From Sander lucioperca (Eukaryota > Chordata > Actinopteri > Perciformes > Percidae): a DNA stretch of 64,000 nucleotides. How positions within the stretch are numbered: the stretch's first letter is position 1; each line of letters starts with the position of its first letter. Location: contig NC_050179.1 of assembly GCF_008315115.2 (NCBI RefSeq), positions 11,184,057 through 11,248,056 on the forward strand, in the 5' to 3' direction. Below are positions 12,801 to 24,325 of this stretch, piece after piece. The notes under the pieces were generated by a model. That model had not been told where the DNA came from. It saw only the letters and a list, made by a program, of their open reading frames with translations, and did no database searches. The position numbers and the translations under genes were made by a program.

Positions 12801-15442
12801 TCATAGAGGCTTGAAAATGGGCTCTCTGAATGTAGGAGCTCCTAGAGAGAGGAAGATGTGGGTTTCGTCACAGGACTGAGTCGGGGATGGAATAAAATGG
12901 CTATTTACAGAAACATTGGAGCATTTTCTTTTCTGTAAACACTGTCATATCACTGAGTATGCTAACTCTAGAGACGGTATGGCATCCTACTTTGCTGTCA
13001 ACTTGCTGTTTGTTTTATTGTGGGCTTTGCATAAACTGTCAAGAAGCTTGACTCTAGGAGTGTGTGCGTGTAAGTCGTCTGTGACCCACACAGTTGTTGC
13101 TGAGCTGTTGTAAGCCTGACATCAGCCTACAAAGATGTAAAAAGAGTGCTGTGTCCGGACACATGATGCAGGGGATTCATGCTAGTTAAATAGGACTTCA
13201 CCTTTCATTTCTGAAGAGATTCCATGTCATAGAGCAGGTAATGTGAGTGTGTGTGTTTACACACACTGAGAGAGAGAGAGACTTAAAGAGGGGAGAGAGA
13301 GTTTTGCTATTCTCTGCTCACTCTGTACAAATTGGATAGTGGGACCTCTGGCACTTCTCAGCGAAAAGGCTCCTTTGAAGACTTCAGTTCTGGCTTCTCT
13401 CACTCTTTCTTCTTCTTCCTCACTAGGCATCCAAAGCCCCTGTTTGTCACCATTAGACTGAAGTGTGATGCTCTGTCCGCATTCATTTTCTGACAGTAAA
13501 GGCAGTGAGTTTTTTTCTGCCTGGCCTAGCAGAACCTCAAACACACTTGCACAAGCCTTGCCCCCCTTTTGATGTCCATGGCTAGGCCTCCGACTAAATC
13601 ACTGCTACCATGCCCCCTCCTCATCAGCACTAACATTTCCTCTCCTTTACTCCTCTGTTATAGCCCTAAGGTGCCCTGGTTACTGTATAACATTAGTCCC
13701 AAGAGTTTAGCCCAGGTTTAATTCAAAGGTACTGCACTAATGCTGCTTTAATGGCCACACCATTCTCAGATATTCTCACTCAAAGAAAATTTCAGATGAG
13801 GCTTCGAACTAAGGGCTGCTTGAAAGGTTGCAGTTTGTGCGTGTGTATGTGTGTGTGTGAGTACAGTATGTGACTCTTAGTGTGCATATGTGCCTGAGTG
13901 TTTGCAGCGATACATTTTATTTTATGAGCCTATCTGTATGTACAATACATTTCATTTTTTTAACCCATGGGTGTGAGTGAGAGAAAGCAGGCTGCTTCGA
14001 CTGGTGAGTTAATGCATCCATGTGCACAGTAAGAGTACTGTATCGATGCAATGTTTTGTATTTGTTGGTTGGAGCTGCGTCAAACACACAGTGACACTTC
14101 CAGACTGCACTCTTGTAGCCTTAGTACTTTCCTTCGGCTCTGTACACTACCCCGGCTTTGCTGAAAGAGAATGGGAGACAAGCTGGGCCTCTCTCGAGAC
14201 CGCCAACCTTGTTAATCAACACGGTGCACTGGCAGGGAGCCCCAGTCAGATGAAAAATAAAATAAATTTTGAAAGGAGAAACAGAGTGTGAAAGGATTGG
14301 CTGAACTAAAAAAAAAAACACGCACTCCAAACGACAGCTTCTTCATTCAGGACTGAAATCAATTGAGGATCCATGCTGGGTGAATAACCCTCCACACATA
14401 CACTTGTGATCAGGCATTGTGATGCTGTCCTTTGATAGTGTGTTTTTACAGATGGCAGGCTATTTAGAATATTTCAGCATACCAGTCTTTGCCTTCTTAG
14501 TGTGCATTCGCTGAATATTCGTGTAATGTTCCTGCAGGAATCCACTGTGATAATGTGTGCCCACAAGGCTTCTGGGGACCCAACTGTTCAGTCAGCTGTT
14601 CCTGTCAAAACGGAGGATCCTGCTCTCCAGAGGACGGTACTTGTGTTTGTGCACCTGGATACAGAGGGACGTCCTGCAAAAGAAGTGAGCCTCCTTCTCT
14701 TTTTCCAAGCGACATCTCTTTATCCAAACCTTTAAAGTGCTCATATTATGCTTTTTGGCTTTTTCCCTTTCCTTTATTGTGTTATATATCTTTTTTGTGC
14801 ACATTATAGGTTTACAAAGTGAAAAAAAGCCCATAGTCAACCCCAAAGGCACTTACCATCTCCAACAGAAACCACTGTTCACAAACTGCTCCAAACAGCT
14901 CTATTGTAGTCCAGCCTTTACTTCCGTGACGAACATGCGTCACTTTGTAACACATGTTATAATGATCGCCTAGCTGCTAGCATGGCACACCCTCATACTC
15001 TGCTTCTGACTGGGTAGTCATTACCTAGCTACTTCGCATACGCGACTCCCAACAAAGATGGAATAGAAGTGTGATGCCTCACTCTGTAGCTAAAACAGAG
15101 AGCTCAACACACAGGGTGAAAAGAGGAGCTGCAGCAATGTGTAGTACAACAAAAAATATGGTGTTTTATGAAAATTAAACCATGTAAACATATTCTGAAA
15201 TAACCTCTAAATACAATTATGAACCTGAAAATGAGCATAATATGAGCACTTTAAGTGATAACGGCACACGCCTTAGAGCACCGTAACAAACTCCATCACA
15301 GTATTGACCTTGCTTTGATCTTTGCAGAATTGTTGAAGGGTGAGCTTGCTGAGGAGAAGCACTTAGTTGTCGGTCATAACTGCTTGAGTGTAAATCCTTC
15401 ATCACTGCTATCACTTAATCACAGTGTCTTTACCCCAACAGC

Positions 15443-15476
<34 letters not shown>

Positions 15477-15701
15477 CTCCTCATTATCCCCCTGCCCTGT
15501 CCTCAACAACCAACTCACAGTGGGAGACTCACAGTCCTCGCCCAAGGCTCATCAGAGGGCGTGCTCACTGGGAGTGCTAGCTCTGGTTTCTGAATGGGGC
15601 CTGTCTGGGGCCGCTCTCAAGTGATGAGCTCACTGATTGGGAGTGAAATTCACAGTCACAAACCTGTAAACATCAATTTGACTGGAATATAAGACAGAGA
15701 C

Positions 15702-15763
<62 letters not shown>

Positions 15764-16920
15764 TTACGCCAAATTAAATGTTTACACAGATAATGTTGTT
15801 ATCAGGTGAAAACTTCATAACTGCAGTTTTGCTGTTTTTTTCTGTTGAAACTTTAATTGGAGAATTACATACTTCTCCGGAGGCTGATAGAGGTGTGCTT
15901 TAAATCTAAAAACCATGGGGTGAATTTAACATTGCATGGTTGTCAAACGGCAACCAAGGCTGTTTTTGTCAATTCCTAAAATGTTTCTTATTTTGAATGG
16001 TGATTATTGGAGTAGGAATCCAACCAAATCACCCTCTTTAATAATAGGAGCATAACATGGATTTTTAAGGTTCTCGCTACTGAAATGAAAATATATTTTT
16101 ATATAAATTGCAGTCTCTTATCATGGTTGCACTGTTAATGCTCTTTGTATACAAGTATAATTACCTTTTGAATATATCTTAATGGTCCACAATCTTTCAA
16201 TAAAATCAGCATTATTAACACACAGTTGTGTGTTTCCTGACATTTATAGATCATCAAAACTTAACATAAAACAGACTTCACAATTCTCTTAACTATTTTA
16301 CTGCTCCATGTCTGGCAGCAGATAAAATGGAAGTGTTTATAATAAAGACTGACTTTTCTGCTTTCTACCTCCCTTTGCTGTCTCTCCTCGTCTTTTCTGC
16401 TTTAATTCCTCTGGCCTTGATTTTTCTGTACTCCCTTGATCACTGTTGTCATGCCCTGTTTCATTATTATATACCTCTTGTTTCATCCAATGTTGTCGAC
16501 TGATTCCCTCTCCTCTCACGCCATGCAGTCTGCTCTCCAGGGTTCTATGGGCATCGCTGCAGCCAGTCGTGTCCGCAGTGTGTGCACAGCACTGGGCCGT
16601 GCCATCATGTCACGGGCCACTGTGAGTGCCTGTCTGGCTTCTCCGGTTCTCTGTGTAACCAAGGCAAGTAGCCTTCTGTGTCCCTTTTGACCTTTTCTGT
16701 TTCTGTTACTCATTGTGAGGTTTTTAGTTGTTGCTCCTGGAAAATGGTAAGTACAGTTTATATCTGAAAATGCCAGACAGGAAATACAAAAATGGTTAGG
16801 AAACAACATTGATTATTAAAAAAACAAGACAATAATGCATGAAATATTAGAGCAGAGATCTTTAACAGGGGGTCCGGGACCCCTAGGGGGTCTTCAGAGT
16901 TACTGCAGATTGGACACTGC

Positions 16921-16971
<51 letters not shown>

Positions 16972-19900
16972 CATTTATGATAGACTTACTGACTAATAGG
17001 TAGGTAGCCACTAAGGTAGCCATCAACAGATACAGTTACACAAGCTTAAGGATTCACTGTGCTAAATGTATGTTAAACATTTAACAAACATGATATATAA
17101 ATATATGAATAGGTTAAAAAATATTATTTTAATAGGTTACTATTGTATGCACTATAAAAGCATATGTGTAAATGCTTAAGGCCACCCTACACGTTATTGT
17201 AGGCCAAGTTTAATGTGCAACTCAATTTTATCCAATATATTATGTTCTATTACTTTTAGCTAAGAGGTCCTTGGCCTAAAAGATGTTGAAGACCCCTGCA
17301 TTAAAGTAAAAATGATACAGTGTTAAAAGTTATGTGCTGATGCCTACAATATCTCATATCTCTTCATTTATATGTCAAACAAAGTCCCTCTGCCACAGCA
17401 TTTTGTGAGGACACCTGTACATTTTCCTACAGTCCTTGCTGTGCTTAGTGGCTCTAGAAGAAGATCAAAGTGATGGCCTACTGCCTCTCCCACTGGAAAC
17501 TTAGCCTTGAAACTTTGAATAATGGCTTTTATCAGTGCACACCAGACCAAAAAAAACAACAACCTTCAACGGGATCCTGAATATTGCTGAGACCACATTA
17601 TCAGACAAAGAACACGTCAGGTAAATGTTGCTGTCCCTCTGCCTAATTCTGCAAAGAGAGCTGCATGTGAATTGCTTTTCACTTATAAGCAGAGTCAAAG
17701 AAACAACACGGGCAGAACAGACTTCTTGTTAAATTTAATTTCAAGGCAACCAGGCAAACTTTTTCTTTGTGTATTGCCTTAGCGATGTTGTTTAAATCAC
17801 ATAGGAAGAGCTTGTTGACAGAAAACATTACTTCTGTACAGTTCCTTATTTTAGCCTCAGATGTGTTTGAATAGGATGTTGCACTTTTGGAAATTGTGAA
17901 TGATTTTAGCACGTACATCTGTGTTTTATGATGATGTAGCCAGTAGTCTTGTTGTTTGTTGGATATATTTAAGCCACACACATTTGAAACGAAACTTATA
18001 AAGACATTAGGGCTGAACAATGAATCTAAATTCTATCGAAATCGTAATGTGGACTAGTACAATATCCAGTTCGCAGGAGATGCAATATTAGTTAAAGGCA
18101 AAATATGTGTCAAAATACCATTCTGAATAAAGTATTGTGGTGCTGCAGAGGTGTCCCGGCCTACAAATCGTATTATTCAAACTTATGTGTTGGTATACAG
18201 ATCCTCACAAAAAAATCACATTGTGACAATATATTTTCCAATGAAAATGAGATTAATGATGCAAAAAATGATCATTCCCTCCAATATCGTAAATCATATC
18301 GCAATTTTGTCAAAATCACAACAAGATATTTTTTTCAAAATCATTCAACCCTAAAAGAGATTGAGACAAGTAAAATGTCAAATACATGATCATCAAATAT
18401 TTGGGTTTACATGTCAAATATTTAAGTTAAAATTCAGAGTATCATAGTCTATAATCTATTCAATACCGTAGCAAAATGTTAACAGTTTGTTCAATATCGA
18501 CTCGTGTCTGATGGTTTATGCGACCAAAGGTATTTGTCTTTGGCTATAAAGTGCAGTTGATGAAAGACACCTACATATAAATGTACTGTAGATTTTACTC
18601 CTAATGATTCACCATTTTCTTTTATAAATTACAGAAAGGCAAGGAACTTTTGAATTCTCTGTCATGGCTTTGAGCAATGTCTTACCACTAAAAGTTTAAT
18701 AGGTTAGCTGAAGGAAGAGAAAAAAGAACGAGCGAGAGCCCTAATTTGTCTGGACTGTAATTACTGGTGAGCAGGCGTTAGGCCGCGAGGGACGAAGGTG
18801 GCCAACAACATGCACATTCTCCTCTTGTTGATCCTCGTTGGCGTCCTCACTTGTCCTCTGTCCAGCACACAAAGTCCCAGCCTAATGAAGCTCTCCTGGT
18901 GTGTTGAGGCTCGAATCCCCAGAAGCAGCAGTATGGTGGAGCCAACCTCATGGCCTAATGACAACCTGATTGAAGGAGTTTGAAAGAGCTCTCAAGAAGA
19001 GGGGAAAGCCAGTTGAAATGTAATCATTAAAATCACCCCACATGAAAATGAGTCGGACCCATTTCTTTCACAGCCAGCCACCTTATCTGATATTTCTTAC
19101 GCTGGGCTATTCTCTTTATATGAGACCTTTGATGTATCTGCTGGTGCTGCAGCTCCCTGATCCTGATAGTTAGATACACCATGGTTCAATTTGACTCACG
19201 GGCCAACAAGAAAACACAATGGAGGTTTCGTTGGAAATCAGATCTTTTATTGAAGAGTGCCGGAGAGCATTGAAATATTAATTTCATAAAAAATGTATAC
19301 AGTCGTGTGTGTACACAGTCTATTTTAATTATGTGGCACATCACTCATTCCACTCCAGTGAGTGGAAATGGGGCAGTCGTGCCACTGGAGGCAGTGATTG
19401 ACTCCTCCTTTTGTTTAAACAGATCACTTCACTTCATGTCCACTCAAATTGAACAATATCATCCATTAGAGGAATATGTTTACACAACCTTTCACAGAAT
19501 GAGTTTGTTTGTATAACTGTGTTCACAATAATGTGTCCAAGTTTGAAGTCATTATGTTAATGGTTTTTACCAGTCTTTGCACCTAAGTGATAATATGCAG
19601 ATCAGGGTTGTTTGGTAAAGTGATTGTACTGTATTTTTTGTGTTTTGCAGTCTGTCCAAGTGGCAGGTATGGAAGGGCCTGCGCTGAGATCTGCCTCTGT
19701 ACCAACAACGGCACCTGCAACCCAATCGATGGCTCCTGCCAATGCTTCCCTGGCTGGATAGGAGAGGATTGCTCTCAGGGTATGGCTTCTCTCCTTCATC
19801 CTGTGTTTGATTGGCTTATTTTCTCAGATTTTCTCATTTAATTGTCTGTCTTCACTCCTAATTTCTCCCTCACATTTACCTTCATACACATTAATCATTT

Positions 19901-21251
19901 TCATGACCCTACACATTCCAATAACTACCCTGATCCCTCGCTGATGTAAAACTGATAGCTTGCTTAAATTATTGTTGTAATGCATTATGCTTTGATTTAC
20001 AGCGCTGTAGGCCAAAGATCATTAGCAAAGCTTTGAGTCGTCGTTCCATGGGAAATTGATTTGTGTTTTTTTTATTACATTAACTACTTAGTAAAAAAGT
20101 AAAAAAAAAATTATATCATTTGGATGTTACATTGCCAGTGCTTTATTCAACCTGACATATACATACGTCTCCTCAGATGTTACAAAGGGGCTTGTGGATG
20201 GATGTTCTGCAAGAATGAAAGTGTTAAGATACTGTGAAAGGCATTTCCTCAAAAATATGTATTATATGCTTCATGTATGCATGCATAGGACATAGAGTCT
20301 GTGTGGGAGGGTGTGTGACCATGAGCTTGACTGTGTCTCTGGCGTCTGCAGCCTGTCCCTCTGGGCACTGGGGCCCTGATTGTCTCAACTCGTGTAACTG
20401 TCACAACGGAGCCCAGTGCAGTGCCTACGATGGGGAGTGCAGGTGCAGCCCCGGCTGGACCGGACTCTACTGCACACAGCGTGAGTCTCTCCCATCCAGT
20501 TAGTAGACACACAGTGTCACCTACTGGCAGTGAAACAGAACTGCAGCACATAACAAGCGAGACATTTTTTTTTTAGAGCCAACTGGGCAATTGGATGCTA
20601 TTAGGTTTTCATTTACAGTTTGTTTTCTAGAGGGAGCAACATCAAAATAACACTAATGGTCACTTTGTTCATTTGCTAATTATACATTCCAGTCATTCGC
20701 CCAGGGATAGTGCACATCATCATCAGTCAACTAATTTGAATTACATTATCTATCACCTCAAGGGTGTGTCATGCTCCTGCTGTTGTGCATGGCTTTTGTT
20801 TGGAAACTGTTTTGCTTTTTTTCTCACCCAATACATTCCAGTTGCCTGTTCATTTCTACCTCTATGTTCTGTTAACAGCATAACCAGATTTTCTGCTGAA
20901 GCAGGAAATGTTCCATTTCCCTTCATTCACATTGTCCTTTATTGAGTATGCTGCAGAGACAGTGAATAGTATTGATTTCCGTGTTCCCCTGCAATATGAC
21001 CTTGACTCTTTACATTGTCTTCCCCTCTCTTTGTTTTCTGCCCCCCCTCCCACCCCAACATTTTATACGTCTATGTCCCAGGCTGTCCTTCAGGGTTCTA
21101 CAGCAGGGACTGCTCTGAAGTCTGTCGCTGCCAAAACGGCGCAGACTGTGACCACATCACTGGCCAGTGTGCTTGCCGAACAGGCTTCATTGGGACGAGC
21201 TGTGAGCAGAGTTGAGTAGGCCCAACGCATTTTAGCACTGAGCAAAATTAC

Positions 21252-21315
<64 letters not shown>

Positions 21316-24246
21316 ATAAACACTTTGGCTCCCACTCTCTAAGTGCTTTAATTTTGATGGATGTAGTAATGCACCTCTCTCCCATGCAGAGTGTCCTGCT
21401 GGTACATTTGGATATGGTTGCCAGCAGCTGTGTGAGTGCCTGAACAATGCTACCTGTGACTATGTGACTGGAACGTGCTACTGCAGCCCCGGATATAAAG
21501 GCATCCGTTGTGATCAAGGTGAGAGGTGATCGAGATGATTGAGGCTCTTTACTATATTATCACTCAAACACAGATGTGTACACAGTGTTTAAACAACCCA
21601 CTTGCTGTGTTTTCTTTGTAGCAGCTCTGATGATGGAGGAGCTGAACCCGTACACCAAGATTAGTCCAGCACGAGGCTCGGAGCGCCAGTCTGCAGGGGC
21701 GGTCATGGGCATCATCTTTCTGCTCCTCATCATCATGGCCATGCTCAGTCTGTTTGTGTGGTACAGACAGAGGCAGAGGGACAAAGGCCATGAGATCCAG
21801 CCCAGTGTGTCCTACACACAGGCAATGCACATCACCAACACAGACTATTCCCTCTCTGGTAAGATAGCATGTTGAAGACATTACTTTGGGGTCTGGGAAA
21901 TTGTAAAGTTCTTTCTTTCACTATTTTTCAAAAAACTTTAGTCAAAATGATTAGTTTTCAAACATCTCAATCTGTGGTTTAAACCCACAGAGTGTGGCAG
22001 TACTGTAGCGATGAGGACCAGCGCTGCTGAGGTCAATCAGACCCAGGGCAGCAGCAGCGGCCAGTGCTTCTCCAACCCCAGTTACCACACCGTGGCCCAG
22101 TGTAATGTTGTCTCAACCATCTCTAGCAACCTGGATGGCACTCTGACCCTCAAAGTAAGTATGGCCATGTGTATTCACATAAAACAAACATAACATACAA
22201 TATAATACAACAATATACTACAGTATAAAAGCATTACCAAACTGTGATCTTTCTTTCAGTCAAGCACTCTGAAAAGCCGAAATGGCTCAGAATGGAGAGC
22301 CTACTGCAACCTCAATGACCTCGGTCAGTTCACCTGTCTTACTTACTATGAAACACCACATACAGCTTGAATTTGTGGACTTTATAGAATAGTTACTTCA
22401 AGGGCAAAGGCGCATGTGTCGTTAGTACAAACCTCATATAGGCACTAGCCTGGACACAGCTGCTGTGAATGAAGATGAACCAGGGGTTCCTTGTTAGACA
22501 TAACCTTTGCTCTGATTTTGATAAGATATGCGGGTGGGACAGAGAAAGCTGTGGTGAGGAGGTGAAAAGGGGTCACTTTTCAGCTCATTAGTCCTCTTTC
22601 ACTTCCCCCAGTGGCACATTTCTGTGATGGCTTACACTGGGTCAGATACTGCACTCCGGGGCTGTGGATTATAGAGAATTAAGCCAGAAAAATGACTCAA
22701 CAATAGCATAAATCTCTGGTTCATCCATCTTTTAACATTTTTGAACAGTAAATAACCATTTAATAAATGGTTTATAACACACTGCAATGTAGTTATAAAC
22801 AGATAAGTGTTTATTAATGTTTTTGTCAACAACTCCTCCTGTGGGCACCCACAAGTTAGGACTGGTGTATAAACAGATAATGAATGACAATATAGTAAAT
22901 TACAGTTGTAATAATATAAAGTATGTCTTTACAGGACAAATTATATTTTTGGAAAAATACTGTACATTAAAGATACAGTTTAAAAAAAAACTTTGTGTCA
23001 TATTTGCTCAAACTCTAATTAAAATCATGTTCTTCTGCCTCCTCCTGGTGCTCGTAATGCCATATAATAAGGAAAACAAGCAATCGGAGCCAAAGAGTCT
23101 CTAATGCAGTGTCAATAACTGCTGCGGTCAAACTGTCAAACTATACAGTGCTGATCAAATATACATTTAGATTCTGTTACTGCATTGCCTATTTCTCACC
23201 TCAAATGTTTTCAGAAACATATTTTAGTGTACTGTTCAGCTGTAAAATGAGAATGTTTGTTTTGGCCGGTGGTTTTGGCTTAACTTCCAAAGTTCACAAG
23301 CAAACAATGACACTGCTAGGAGACTCCTCGGCTCTGATTGGTTGTTAATATTCGGGCGTGGTGGAAACTTGCCTAAGATATCATGAGATAGGAGTACTAG
23401 GAAGAGGAAGACAAAAATGATTTTTTTTCACAGATTATCTATGTAATGTGCTATTGTCAGGATATAGTGACAGTTTCAGCAAAGATGACAATGTTGTTTT
23501 GATGAAAGTTGCCTACAAAACATTTAATATACGCTTAAATATGTCCAAATCTGAATATAACTATATTATTGTGTTATGAACCATTTATTAAATATTTATA
23601 CAGTGTTTATAAATGCTAAATAGTTAATGTTACAGTGTTACTGAGATTATTAAGTATATACATCATAGTAGTCTCTTGGTTTGTGGTGGTGCAAACTAAA
23701 AGAGATTGTAAAAACTGTTTTGACGGTATGAAAACTATGCTTATGTGCTGATTACAGGTTCATTACTGCTCAGAAATCTAAATATCTATGATTCATTCTT
23801 TGTCATGCTGGATTTATTTTTTTCTCGATCTGCACATTTTGTGTTAAAGCACACAGCAGATCAATCATAATGACCCTTTAACGTCCCTTTAAAAAAAAAG
23901 TATTGGATGTTTATCCTGATGTATCCTTAAACAGGCTTGTCCTCTCTTCATGGTGTGCTGTTGTTTGGAAAATATCCCATTATGACCACAGTTGATTATA
24001 TAAGCTTGTAAGCCTTGGGGGAATGTGATAGAAACATTCTGTAACTCCTCACATTCCTCATATTCTTCTAAATAAAGACATCCTACATTGTACCTTTTTA
24101 AATGAGATATTTGCTGACAACCGTCACACATTGGGGGGATTTATATGGGATGGTGACTTTCATCTTTTTGACATTGTTACAGATGTTCAACAGGGGGAGA
24201 CACAGACACAGAGAGGCTCCAAAAAAGGTAAACCATCAATTGCAGT

Positions 24247-24325
<79 letters not shown>

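Larger units (their letters stand above)
14685..16528 (+). other. megf11: megf11 intron with MITE and two microsatellites
   Basis: Contains the 0.5-kb TTAA element (14737-15250), a CA run at 15444-15474 and a GT run at 15704-15762. The acceptor CATGCAG closes it. Confidence 0.8.
16664..19650 (+). other. megf11: megf11 3-kb GC-AG intron with two MITEs
   Basis: Begins GCAAGT and ends TTTTGCAG. It contains the elements at 16853-17298 and 18008-18353. The rest is unremarkable. Confidence 0.8.
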
